From: Bradysia coprophila
Lineage: Eukaryota > Arthropoda > Insecta > Diptera > Sciaridae
Direction: 5' to 3'
DNA length: 64,000 nt
NCBI RefSeq assembly: GCF_014529535.1
Contig: NW_023503409.1
Coordinates: 8,432,390 to 8,496,389 of the forward strand
The notes beneath the pieces were generated by a model, which saw only the letters and a program-made list of their open reading frames with translations, did not search any database and had not been told where the DNA came from. A program made the translations under genes and the position numbers. Position 1 is the stretch's first letter. Each line of letters opens with the position of its first letter. This document shows, in pieces, positions 13,285-25,853 of this stretch.

Positions 13285-13717
13285 CTATAGAAGTAAATGA
13301 ACTTCGTCCAGCTTGGTACTCTTAGGGGTGCTAGAAATGACACACATAGCATTACCGCGCTGAATGGACAAAGAAAACCTTTGAAACAGATAATGCCTAG
13401 CCTTAGGTTCTCCCGTCTTTCGGATCAAGTTCGCACCAATTTTGTTCAGAAGATTCACAGCTTCTTCGGACCACGGGCCCAAGGACTCTACTGCCACCGC
13501 GACGAAGTGATAGCTGGTCTTCATTTTCGAGTATTTTGAATGTTTTCGAGCCGAAGCTTTTACCGACGCCATGCCCGGACGTTTTGTCCCAATCATGTTG
13601 GAAGGTGCCAGAGAATCTGCGCAGGTCACATCCCAAACGAGCGCTCTTCCTTTCTCCCACGCTTTTTAATTGAGTTAAATTTAATTTGGCCGGACTGCAC
13701 AACACACTTTGAATCAT
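13285..13717 (-). pseudogene. decayed C-terminus of a reverse-transcriptase-type (non-LTR retrotransposon) ORF
   Basis: Minus-strand frames 13629-13285 and the overlapping 13717-13403 together encode a fragment with DVTCADSLAPS, then a Lys/Ala-rich stretch, FVAVAVESLGPWSEEAVNLL and FSLSIQRGNAMC. I recognise this order (VTCxDTLAPS ... FVPVAxETLGPW ... QRxSxAIQRGNA) as the extreme C-terminal region of reverse transcriptase proteins of animal non-LTR retrotransposons. The polymerase core is missing, and the N-terminal part lies in a different frame (cysteine followed by DLRRFS versus DVTCADS), so a frameshift is present. It is a 5'-truncated dead copy. Downstream on the minus strand (lower coordinates) is T/A-rich DNA that may be its tail. 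It is unlike host genes around it and has no intron or promoter. Confidence 0.75.
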
Positions 13718-13933
13718 GGCATATTATTGGGAAATTGATTCACTAACGTTACTGAAAATTATCAAACCTTTTTAGAGAATTATTGGAAAGTTTGGTGAAT
13801 TTTAAGTAATTGCCTTGACTGTTAAGACAAGGGTCTTATGTCAGAAAATACGTCTTCAGTTTACTATGATTGGTTTTGTGTAAAATATATGAAATGTTAG
13901 CAATAATAGTATATTACTTCCGAGGTTCCAAGT

Positions 13934-14021
13934 TGTGTATTTGATAAGTGAGGTGTTACAGCCCGACCCGAAGAAGAGGGCTGTATGCCCCACTTGTCAA
14001 ATAACAACTTGGAACCTCGTA
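13934..14021. repeat. small inverted repeat (MITE-like hairpin)
   Basis: CGAGGTTCCAAGTTG and its exact complement bound about 88 bp, with a second inner stem around AGCCC/GGGCT. No TSD was recognised. Confidence 0.6.
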
Positions 14022-15862
14022 AGTACAATGCTTTACGTGATTAGGCAATGTAAATGAAAATGAAACATGCCGTAACACGTAAAAGGAAATTACTGAAATG
14101 TCTGTAACTTTTGATGGCAACTTGAGTAATTCTAAATTGTGTTCAAAAATTGAGGCTAAGTTCGCAGATGGACAATATCTGAGTAATGATTCCAGAGTTA
14201 TTCCCAAAAGAATTTTTGTCTTTTTTTAATGGAACGATATCTTGGGTAGCTCTGAAGCGATTTGCGAAATTTTTGTTTCTTTCGTTGAAGAATCAAATTC
14301 ATGAGATCTGGTTCACAGATGATTTATTGAACTCACAGATGTTCTGGGAGTTATTTCCGAAAGATTTTTCGCCAAAGGATTTAATGGCCAGTAACTACAG
14401 AAATTCAGAACCAATTGTCATAAACTTTCTTATAATCATTCATTCGAAGAATGCAATTCATTACGTCACGTTCACACATGTTACCATGTTGAAATAATAA
14501 CATTTGCAAAACAACGCACTGACAAAATTTCTTTAATGATTACTTGCAGCAAAAACTGTCCATTAATTTGAGCATCACGCGCTTTAATTTTAACTTTACA
14601 TTAGTAGGCACAATATGCTTATAATTTCTGTTTTACAAGGGAGTTAAAAATGTCCAAATTTTGCCTTAAATTTTATTGTTACTTTTCCCGGTTGGTTTTA
14701 AATTAGTGTAGCGCAATCGATGCTTATACATTTAATGACCTTAATTTAGAGAATAGAATTTTGAAGTTAAAATAAAAGATTGTTCTTGTGATAACTTCAT
14801 CAGACAAGGGACCTGGCCCACCCATAAGGTTTAAATAAGTTCTTAAATTTATTGAACAAACAAAAATTTGACAAGGGAAAATGTTTATTCAGAACGCTTA
14901 ATCACTAAAAATCTACAAAAAGCAGCAACGCTACTTTAATTCCGATAAAGAATTAAAATTTAGCAAAGAAAATATTGCGAGCGCTTTGAATCATTTAAGA
15001 TTATCACTTAAATAAGATCACTTACACTTGCCTGAAATATTCTACAGTTGAACGCTGTAATACTTATAAGGGGTTGTTCGTAAAAAACGTTCGCAGAGCT
15101 TTGAAAAACAAGGTTAGCTACTACACTGAAAATGGACGATGACGAACTTGAACTTTGTTCAAAATGGTAAATTTTTATTACTTAAATGCTCTGTGTAGTA
15201 AACGGCTTTGATTTTGTAGGGTAAGACATCGCTCCTAAATTGAGAAGCACTGTTTTCTAGTACTCCAATACTTCGATTTCTCATTTTAAAGAAAGCGACG
15301 TCTGTTTCTGTAACTCAATCGGGAGAAAAGGTGGGATTTCAAAGGAAGCAAAAAAATGTCGAAATCTTTCACAAACATCCCCTTAATGTTATGCAACGCT
15401 TTCCACATATAGTTTATACCACTGACTGTATAGTATCTCTGCGAAATGTTACAATTCTCAGCTTCTTTATTGTATGGTAAATTTCAAATTGCATTTGTGT
15501 TTTCCGAAATTAACTCCCATAACTTTCGCAACAAATCCATTACTGGAAATGAAAGTAGTTTTTGGTTGATACCAGATTAGTTAGAGAGTTAAATTATTAA
15601 GCCCAAACAACAAAAAGTCGAAATAGATCTGCGGTTTTGGGATTACGAACCCTTTATATTGTTTCGATATAAGTAAGTGGATTGGTTCTGTACACAAAAC
15701 AAAGTTATGGAGCGTTATGCATTTTTGGATTGGAAAAGCCACGTTGAGAATTTAAACATTGTAAGAATTTTGGGATATTTTCGGCATTTTCAGACACAAT
15801 TTAACGATGCATTTCCCTGAAATGTAACGTCATTGTCTATGGATTAATATCGTGTATTGACG
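14022..15862. other. no gene recognised
   Basis: A GGGGTTGTTCGTAAAAAACG segment near 15070 resembles one near 49275 (GGAGCTGTTCGTAAAAGACG) and may mark relics of one MITE family; nothing else was seen. Confidence 0.45.
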
Positions 15863-16877
15863 AGCCATCAGAACAGTCGGAGCGTTTGCTGCGACTGAGC
15901 CCCGAACAAACCCGTATATCTATTGCGTACGTGACCCTAGTGCGTCTGTCATCACCCTACTTTGACCCTAAGCCTATTGCGCCGGTTAATGTAGTTAAAG
16001 AAAAATTATTATGGAATGCATAGCGCAATTACGAAGCCCCGTACGACGTTCCTTTCAAATGAAACAAAAATTTCAAATCGCCCTAAAATTTTAATTTATT
16101 GAGTATAAATACACATAGGGCCCTAGTACCGGCCTTAGTCCGAGGACCCAAATTTAATTTTTTTTCAACAACATTCTATTCGGCCTTTGATTACCTTCCA
16201 AATGAAACAAAAATTACGAAAAACGGATGAAATTTGCTCGAGTTATATGTGAAATACACATAGGGCCCTAGTAGTGGCCTTAGGCCAAGGACCCAAATTT
16301 AATTTGTTTTCAACAACATTATATTCGGCCTTCGATTACCTTCGAAATCAAACAAAAATTACGAAAAACGAATGAAATTTACTCGAGTTCTATGCAAAAT
16401 ACACATAGGGCCCTAGTAGCATTTCACTTCTAAGGCCCTAACTCACGGTCCACTCACCCGATTTTAAAAAACTTTTTTTTTCTGGATTGGTATTGACAAT
16501 ACCTATCATTTGCCACGTCATTTATATTTTCGTTTGAATCGTTTGTTTTGCCATAAATATCACCAAAAGACCTTAAATCACTTAAGTGGCCCTAACTCAC
16601 GAAGGGCCGACCCGAATATGCCCATCTTCGAACTTAGCCTCACTATTTCGACTATCTTTCAGGGAAAAAAAAAATTTGAAATCGGATTTGATTTACTCAA
16701 GATATCGACGTGACGGACAGACAGACGGACAGACGGACAGACAAAATTTTTATTGCGGATTCGTTATCTATGAACATAGGCAAACACTTTGCCCTTACCG
16801 TCTGCTTCGAATTCCATCAATTACACACGGCATCGTAATCCTAGAAGCCCCTTTGTACTTCGTAAGGGGCTAAAAAT
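15863..16877 (+). repeat. interspersed repeat family 'GTACGAAGTAC', copy A (3 internal units)
   Basis: Inverted relative to 49986-51147 and homologous along its length. It begins AGCCATCAGAACAGTCGGAG and ends TTGTACTTCGTAAGGGGCTA. It holds three tandem ~147-bp units, each with CACATAGGGCCCTAGTA and AACAAAAATTACGAAAAACG, then a GACAGACGGACAGAC tract (16713-16742). Short ORFs here are not genes. Confidence 0.85.
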
Positions 16878-19800
16878 AAGACTACACTGAAAGCCCAACT
16901 GTTACTAATAAAAACAAAAACGTCACGGACATTCCCACGTCCTGTATACTCACATTGTGGACTGATCAATTTTTAGAATGTAGCCGAAGGCGTTAACGCC
17001 GTTGGTGACAACATAAAAAAAATCGGTTAAAATAATGTGGGAGGATGAAATCCTATGTTATGTACATTGACGAAAATATGGAGAAGCGGCTACCAGTCTC
17101 AAACACACGTAAATTATGTAGTATAATGATGCCTGAAGTATGATGACATAATATTGAGTAATTTGTATCACCACACACCAGTTCATACGTTCATATTATG
17201 ATAAGCCTTGACATTTACATTCGTTCACTTTACATCCATTCTAACCGAATATTAATAGGTCAAGCAAGTCTCGAATTATCACCCAAATAGGCTGACAAGC
17301 TTCAACCCAATATTATATCTTACACCCTCTCTCTATATATGTATGATGATGATGTGACAGAGCATATAAGTTAGGTGATTTGTTCTAAGTGCTCAATCTA
17401 TATATATACAATGTTCTTCCTCGTGTGTGTGTGGTGCTAATCAAACATATTTTATCAATGCAAACACTTTTCAATTTATTAGATTTCTGTATTCGAATCA
17501 ATTGCGTACACAATATATCGGTCTCAAATCCACACCGTTTCTAGTGCTGACGTACAAACAGAAAACTGTAAAACAACCGAAACTTATTAAATCACTCCGG
17601 TAAAGTGAAAATATGAAGCTAGTTTCCGGGAACATTTCTTGGTTTCGAAGTATGTTCCACATATAATACAATACACCGAGCGCACAGCAAACAGATGTAT
17701 TTTGTATCTGTATCAAGCCATTGTACATTTATACAGAACGCACATAGCGAAAACACCCTCCACACAAAGAAGAAGGAAAAAAAAAAACTGTTTTCCTCAA
17801 ACGAAAATTGCGATTCACCCCAATATCATATTGGAACTGAACCCTCGCCAGTCTTTGGATTTCCGTAATAATATTGATTTCCTCTTTTTCGTGTAAATGC
17901 GTTTCTACTAGCAGAATATTTTAGTATATCAACTGCGACATTATCATTACTGTGAGGGTGTATCAACCGATTAAGAACTTCTTCTCATTACAATTGGAGG
18001 AAATTAATGAAGAGTAAACCTTTTTTTTAAAGAAAAATATGGTAAACAAGAATTGCAAAATTGCCTAACGAAGCCTATGTCTTCCCGTTAAAGACTATCA
18101 ATGTATCGACCCACTCACTCTTAATTTAGCTGAATTCTCAACCCCAACGTCATACTAATAAACTTGATGTAACTACGAAGGGATATTGAAAGAATTAAGT
18201 CTAACATCGTCATACTTATTGTTTGCGATCAATTTCGGCTTTGAGATAGCGGTATATATGCGTCCAATAACTCTCGACACGCTACACCTTTATGATTCAC
18301 TAATTTATTGCGTTTCACTTTTCGAAATTAGCTGTTATTGCAATGAATTTACGCCCTACGTTTCAGAACCGATTTCAGATAGTTTCAATTTTTCTTTCTA
18401 CTGGCGATGGTGAAAGACAGCACGCGTAAAATCTCGTAATTTTTGGATCTAATTCATTTCAATTTAACAACTCCCGATGATTTTTATGATTTGTTTTGAT
18501 TTATTGTTTCAATTTCGAAATGGAATTGCAAGCTGTTGACGTAAGCTAATAATCTTCTATCGCAGAAATATTCAAATTTATTGACAGCCTCGTTGAAAGC
18601 ATTTATAATAAACTACGGTCACAACTTAATATATCTTTTAGATGATGCCATTCCCAGTTTTTTTTTTCTTCTTCTTCAAAACAACACTTCTCGCACCCTC
18701 TAACAATTTTCACCGAAATCGATGTTGATTCTGGTGTTAAATCTTTCTGAATTGCTTCACTGAAAAACTTTTAGTCAAAGCCGGCAATAATTTTAAATCG
18801 ACTTACCCTTCTACGTATACATTCTGATTGTAATTGTATTTTCGTATATATCTGAAGTTCTGAAGGGTTGCGAAACCATGACGGTGAACTTATTAGACTC
18901 ATGCATTACACCAGTCTGAAGAGCGGAAAAAAAACCACCCGAAATAATGTTCGTATTTATTGAAACAAACAAGCGGCATATTTAACAATAATATACCTTC
19001 CGAAACTTACCCCCAGAAACTCATTTATTTTAAGTGATTCTTAAACTATTTCCAGCTGTGTGTGTGTGCGTATCCGTTATACCAAAAGCATAGGCTTTGG
19101 CATTCCAGCGTAATATCCGTCACTTGTTCTTCATTCAAACGATAATGTCTCGAGAATTTGATTATATAAAAATAAAATGGAAAATGGAAAAAGGAACACA
19201 AATTACCAAATAAGGAACGAATAATGTAAATATAAAGCTAGTACGTGGAAATAGAAAAGCGGGACCGTGGAAAGACAATAAAGTCTAATCTTTGCAAATT
19301 ATTTGTTGATTAGATGAAGTAGGAGGGTTACTGTTCTTGATGCGTCCCAAAACTTAAGAGCTAAATCGCTTATTGTTATTTACTTACATTTACTTACAAA
19401 TTTGACTACTTAATATTCCACTTAATACCGGAATAGACTTCCTTTAAAATACATTTTCCTTGATTATTAAAATTAAAAGTCACCCAGACGCTTTTTTGGA
19501 CTTTTCGAGGCAGTATGAACAGGGCGTAATATTTGGGAAATTCGCAGTTTTTCTTTAGAGTTTTCTAAACTCCTCTTTTTTAGCGCGTGAATTACTTCAT
19601 TTGCTTTTCAGAACCGGCCTATCATCATATGTTATTGAAAATGATTTCAACAGTGAATGATTATCTGTAGATAGGGCATCTGTCAAAGCACTCTCAAGCA
19701 CCGAAAAGCTGGCTTTGACTTCACTCAAATAGAGGGCTAGGACAATCAAAGTTGGCTATTCTTTTTCATACAATGGTTGTAAAAAATAGGTGTGTTTTTG

Positions 19801-22645
19801 GCCTTCTAACTGATCGCTGTTAAAGTCATCTTCGGTACTTGACAGTGCTATGCTTAAATATATGGCAAAAATTAAAGTAAAACAAACGAAGTACAAGATT
19901 TGTTGTCAAGTATTTCTAGACAGAAAACAAATTGAAGTAACAGATGCAGGCAGGCTAAGTATCGTTTTTAAAAACCGTTATGATGAGGTCATTTTATTTT
20001 TCTCGCGAATCTATCAAAATGGTGCTTCGTGTTAACATTACTATGACTATCAACAGGAACGACATCAATGAACGGTTATCTTGGTTCGGGTTAATGAGGT
20101 CAGGGCAAATATGTTTGGAAATTTCAGAAAATCGTAATTTAGAGTTTTCCCGCTATCACTACATTTCGTCTTTTTATTATGACATTTCCTATGTATTATA
20201 ATATCACAACTGTACACAGTGAATTACGTAATATTGCGGATATGCAGGCCAACCTATGTGTATGTCAAAACAAATGAAGTAAAAGATTTTGAAGTAAATA
20301 TCCAGTGCTACTTTCAACGAAAAGGGTAAAAGAATGAAAATATATTTATTATATCACGATGTGTCTGCTATTTTTAATGGGTAACCTCTATTCCGATAAC
20401 GGAAGATATAGCCCGATCATCCCTACACTCAGAAAAAGACAACCCCTTTTAGCATTGCTATTGTTGAATATTTAACTTTGAAATATCATCCCATCAGAAA
20501 CCATAAAAAACCACCACAGTCAGAAAAGAAACCTTGGAACCATCCGTTTTCTGTCAGTTGAGTTAATATGGAAGAGAAGTCTTTGCTTGCTCATACTTCG
20601 TTTTATTTTCTGGACGACCTTACCTTAACACACATTAAATTTAGTACGAAAATCCTTACCGTACGTATTTACAGCATCATCCACCGAAACTTCTTATCAA
20701 CTAAAAAGATTTTAAAAGGTCATAGGGTTCGTTATCCCACATTTCTCAAAGTAGCATTTGAATTCTAGACGCTGAATAGGCAAAAAAGAATAACGAGATT
20801 AGCTTATCCCAGTACGATATTATTGTAATGAAAAAGAAACATCTCCGCATGCATAAAATTCAACATTTTTCCTTCCGCAATAAATGAAAGTTAATTGCGT
20901 AGTTCGATTCAAGTCACTATGTCATCTAAATATTTGATATAGTCTCACATATCCCCATACATATATTCCTACGAATTCTTCAAAATACCAACGAAATGGA
21001 GAAGTATACGAAACGAAACAGAATAAAAGGGAAATCGTCTAAGTGCCCCGGTTTTGTTTTTCTTTCCCCACAACATGTTCAATTATACATATTAATCTAA
21101 GAGTTCGCTTTCGGAATGTATGTATGATAAAGTTACCGTAATACTTACTAATTATGCCCCATTCGATTATGGTGAATTTTTAAACTTTTTCATTAATTTT
21201 ATAGTAGCTGCGAAGGCAAAAGATTACCCGTAACGAATCGTACTGACTTTTTCTATAAATTTCCGGCGAATAATTGAGTTCGTTACAATTATAACATACT
21301 GGTAGATCCCATGGCACTGTGCATTTACTATATAGAGATAAGGGAATGATACATATTGACTTGGGATGTTGTTTACGATATATATTTTTTGCATTATTCT
21401 TTTTTCGCTTCTACGACCCGGTTCAAACGTTATTTTATGGAAACCACTAATCACCATGCTTTGGAGATACTAAAATTTTGCTCATGGCAAACAGTATCGA
21501 TTATTTTCTTTTATTTTTGTGTGTACCCACTTGATGGAAAGTTATTTGAAAAGTTTTCTAAATTTCAACGAACGTTCGGTATATGTGAAGAACACTTATC
21601 TCGACATAGTTGTTCGCCAGATAGTCTAGATTGTCGGATACATATGTATGCATATATAGGATTCGTTTCGATTTCTTTTATTGTACGAATTCACCCTTGT
21701 TTTGAAAATGTCGAGAGAGAAAAAAAAAACTCCGTTCGTTGATTTGCAGCACTTCAAAGTCACCCAGTTCGTCTAATCCGTACGCACAACGTCCGGGATT
21801 AGTTGGGGGAATTTTTCGTTCAGGTTATAATGTCTATAGAATAAATGTATCCGAAAAATTAAATTGTAAAAACACTGGCGGCCTGAACATCTTCCTTTGA
21901 CATGCAATCTGCCCAAATAGTCTTTCAGTTAATTATTGATGTTCACAAGACTAATTATTACTAAATTATTCACTACTCAAAGGTTATTCGTAATAGTGTT
22001 TGTGATGATTTCCTATAAACAATGGTGTACATATGTAAATGCAAAAAAACGGATCAATCCATTGCGTTTGTGGTGTTAAATATTCTAAGCTTTGCGTTTT
22101 TATTATTTATATAGCTCCACCGTGATTCGATAATATTTTTTCGTCTTCCTTTGATAACTCCAGATTTACTCAGAACATCAAGCGTGAGAACATGTAGTAG
22201 TTGGCAAAGCGTGTTACAGTAGACTCTATATCCCTTTTTCGCCTGTTATTCACCAGGGAATTCAAACATGCATTTTCGTTTGTTGACTTAGAAAAAAAAA
22301 GTTTTTACGTCGAAAATCTACCTTTTGAATATGTAGGCTGGTATTGTTCCAGAAGAACAAAATCTCTTTTTTGATGTAAAGGTGAAATAATGGTTTTGAA
22401 ATTTTGTGAGCTATCACTTATTGTGTCTTGTATTATGTTTAGCTCAAATACGAAATGTTTGAGTTAGCAGTCTGAATTGAAATTTTATGTTTTTGTTGCT
22501 GTTCTACTATATCATTCGTTGTTAGTATGACTTTGTAAAAATTATCAGAATCAAAATGAAGCTATCAAATCGGTAAGCGTTTGTTGTTGCAACATAGATC
22601 GATTGAGAAAATTGCATTTATTATAAGCTAAGAGGGGCTATGATC
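16878..22645. other. no gene recognised
   Basis: AT-rich, few inverted repeats. The 128-codon ORF at 21356-21742 has no recognisable domain. Fragments of the two-block repeat occur near 19370, 19885 and 20275. Confidence 0.5.
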
Positions 22646-22730
22646 GGCTTCGCCTCGGATCAACGAAATTCACACGAAAACTCTACTTTTCATCTTTTTA
22701 TCCCTAGTCATGTAAATAGCTATTTTCATA
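22646..22730 (+). repeat. dispersed repeat 'GGCTTCGCCTCGGATCAAC', copy 1
   Basis: About 85 bp recurring directly at 23932-24015 and inverted at 28690-28760 (GATCGGCTTCGCCTCGGATC, CACACGAAAACTC, TTTATCCCTAGTCATG). Confidence 0.75.
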
Positions 22731-22734
22731 ATAA

Positions 22735-22835
22735 GGTAGTAAATGGGATTGTTTTGCGCACTAGATGTGAGATTGCCGATACGAGCGAAGCGAGTTCGGC
22801 AACACATCGTGTGCGCAAAACCCCCATTTACTACC
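22735..22835. repeat. hairpin element H1
   Basis: Arms GGTAGTAAATGGG...GCGCACTAGATGTG pair with CACATCGTGTGCGC...CCATTTACTACC, then an inner TTGCCGA/TCGGCAA stem; the loop contains GAGCGAAGCGAG. Same family as 33536-33659. Confidence 0.8.
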
Positions 22836-22845
22836 GTGTTAGGAA

Positions 22846-23509
22846 CTTAGAGTAATTATACCTAGAGAGGAAATTACGAACAGAATTACGTAAAATTTGT
22901 GGTCCCGACATGAAATACGTAATATTTGATAGTGTGGGTTTTTCCCTACTAAATTGGTGGGCAAATTAGCGCAAAAAATTTAAATAGAAGGATTTCCTAC
23001 TAGAAGGATTTTTTTCAAAATGTGAACCTTTTACATACCACTGATATGAACTGATATCAACGAACACATTGTGTTTAACAGGTTTAACACAACGAAAATG
23101 ATATAAATTGACCCGTGTTGTTTTATGCAGCAAATTAGTTGGGCAATCGGTCTCTTGAAGGAAAACTACAAATCAACAAACAGATGCAAATCGCGCAATT
23201 TTTTATTAAGCGCATAAAATCACCAGAAAAATGAACGGGTTGCCCTTGACTCCTTTACTTTGGCATCCCGTAATAAATCACATTTGCACCATATTTAATT
23301 ATTATTATTGCGAATGATTTCAAACAAAATTTCAAAATAGAGGGACGCGATTTAGAAAACACAAAACTGACAACTATCAAAATTGTCAACGCCTACATGT
23401 GTTAGTAAAAGCTCTACGTAAAATTGTACGAAATGTGAATCTTATACAAACTGATGTCGGGACCACATTTTATCGTACGAAATACCTCTCTAGGTATAAT
23501 TACTCTAAG
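22846..23509. mobile_element. 664-bp hAT element
   Basis: TIRs begin CTTAGAGTAATTATACC and extend about 60 bp to GTGGTCCCGACAT. It is flanked by perfect 8-bp duplications GTTAGGAA (22838-22845 and 23510-23517). It landed 10 bp from hairpin H1. Non-coding and non-autonomous. Confidence 0.9.
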
Positions 23510-23931
23510 GTTAGGAACAAGGTTCTATCTCCTGTAACGTCATAATCACCATAAAAAACAAATTTAAAAAATCAAACTGAAAAATAAACATGCCATGACG
23601 CCGTCACTCATTCATATTCCCCGCAAATAAAACACACATCTAGTATACTGTCAAGAATTTGTCAATTTTCAGTGAATAAATAAGAAATTATCGAAGTAAG
23701 CCGTGCGCAAATGACCATTTATCGAAATTTTCAGTTAATAAACGTACGTTCTGTGAATGACGTGTTTAAATCTAGCCCATTTTGATTCTAAAAGTGACAC
23801 TCAAATTGTGAATATTATGACATTACAGGAGATAAATACTATTAAATGCTTTTGTTTTCCCTAGGGTCGAAAGTGGCTTATTTCACACCTAAAGAAAACA
23901 AGAGGATTGGTTTAGGCTTCAAAAGCATGTA

Positions 23932-24015
23932 AAATCGGCTTCGCCTCGGATCAACAAATTTCACACGAAAACTCGTCTTTTCAGATTTTTATCCCTTGTC
24001 ATGCAAATAACTATT
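23932..24015 (+). repeat. dispersed repeat 'GGCTTCGCCTCGGATCAAC', copy 2
   Basis: Direct copy of 22646-22730, about 85-90% alike by eye. Confidence 0.75.
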
Positions 24016-24044
24016 GTTTCATCTAACTTTCAGTGTTTGATATC

Positions 24045-24150
24045 AAATCTCGTACTTCTTTAGTGTTACACTGTTTGCTTCATAAGAGTGCATTAGCCGT
24101 AGTTAATCGCTTATTGTTGTTGTCGTTGTCGATACCAGATGTCAGATGAT
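24045..24150 (-). repeat. two-block dispersed repeat, copy 2
   Basis: On the minus strand: CATCTGACATCTGG, TATCGACAACGACAAC, AATAAGCGAT, then GAAGTACGAGATTT. Confidence 0.6.
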
Positions 24151-25236
24151 TAGTCGCTTCTGAACAGGTCGAACTCGTTGTCAACACCCAAAACTTTGTT
24201 AATTTTATTGAAACGAAAGAAATCTCATAGGTGGATTTATGGCAGAGCTTATTCCCAAATCTATTAAGGTGCTCTTCGGTACAATTGTTAATGCCAATTT
24301 CTTGTTAGGTGAATTCAATCGAAGAATCTGAAATTTGTTGCTATTTTGCATCTTCTATCCATAAATTCTCATACGTTTCTATTGTGGGATTCAGCCCAAA
24401 TTCTCTTATGGTAATTTACGTCTAACATTTTACTGCAAAGCCCGACTGTGCAAAAAGATATACGCTTGTTCAATATACAATAAGCCGAGCACGTATGTTG
24501 TGTATGTGTGTTTTTTTTTTGTAACCTATCGTTTCGTTTCCTGCCGCTTTTTGGATATTTATGTTATAGCGGCCTAAATTGGATGCTATACCAGTTCTTA
24601 CATCAAAAAATCTAACAATAACACAAAAACATTGTCACTTCATAAATACGAGCTCCATCAATCTGTCAAATATATAAAATTGCAAATTGTAGGCATCGTT
24701 CCCCCTTTACCTATTTATTTGCAATAAAAAAATGAAAATGTCGACAATATGTCAAATCAAAATATAAAATTATAAATATGCAAATTGGCAGCTAGAGATG
24801 TAAAAGATAAAAAAAATTTGTTGCGTAACAAGATGCCTTTTCAGACAGCTACAGGGAGCTTATATCGCTGACATGTTTAAAATACCGAGTGCTTTAACAT
24901 ACTGAATAACTGATTTATTAGATGCGTAACCTAACCGATAATCAGCTGTGGAATATGGTTTCATTAAATTTAAAGAACTGCTGTCTCTGCGGAATAAAAT
25001 GTAACACTTACAAAAGAACTGTGTCACAAAAGAGGCGTTGAAAGTTTCTCCGAAAAAAGGAGATAACTTATGAGTATGTAAATGATAGCGAGCACGCATG
25101 TTTTTTTCCTTCCTTCACAAAATCAATATGTCACGATGCCAAAGCACTTTAATTGCACTGTTTTGTTACTTGAAAAGTAATTCGACGGAAAGGCAGTTAA
25201 CTTCAATGAATGATGAATGCATAAAGAAACAAACCA
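24151..25236. other. nothing recognised
   Basis: AT-rich with short ORFs only. Confidence 0.5.
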
Positions 25237-25853
25237 GGCGACGATTCTCGTATTTTCGTAGGTCCAAATGTTCGTAACTTGACAGTTGCGTGCTTTAAAT
25301 TGACCTTAATTGTCATACGTTCGTAACTTTAAGAATTCTTTTGTTGACAGTTCTTTTGGAATTTTATACACGTAAATGTCAAGTTACGAATATTTGGAGT
25401 TACGAACGTATGAGAATCGAGACCCAGTCGCCGAGTCTCGGGAATTTGGAATTGGTAACCTGACACCTTAAAAGTCACGAATCGTATTATATGGACCACT
25501 CTTAACATTAAGGTGAATACTGTCACTAAACGTTTCTTGTATTTTTGTAGCTCGAAATATTCGTAACTTAAAATCCCACAAGAACTGTCAAGTTACGAAT
25601 TCTTAAAGTTACGAATGTTTCGAGAATGGCGCCCTGAGCATTGATTATTGTAGCATTCGTAACATTAAAAATTCGTAATTTGACAGTTGCATGTTTAAAA
25701 ACCTATAAGAACTGTCAAGTTACGAATGTTTCAGGAACTGACGCCCTGGGCCTTATATTGAGAATTATTTTACTAAATTTCACTGAAGAATATCACCACA
25801 TTTGGGGAATTTCCTTAGTGAAATTTAGTGAACATTTCTCAATACTAGGCCCT
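25237..25853. repeat. cluster of TTCGTAAC/GTTACGAA inverted-repeat elements
   Basis: At least three small inverted repeats in series (about 25237-25440, 25545-25640, 25660-25750), each built on TTCGTAACTTGACAGTT and its complement and ending in GGCGCC/GGCGAC-type motifs. A fourth (25746-25853) has GGGCCTTATATTGAGAA ends and ACTAAATTTCACT arms. Short ORFs here are arm read-through. Confidence 0.7.

Noticed and set aside
16510..16873. ORFs of 67 and 95 codons
   Set aside because: Lie inside repeat copy A; similar reading frames occur in the other copies of the family.
21356..21742. 128-codon plus-strand ORF
   Set aside because: No recognised motif and no supporting splice sites; composition similar to flanking non-coding DNA.
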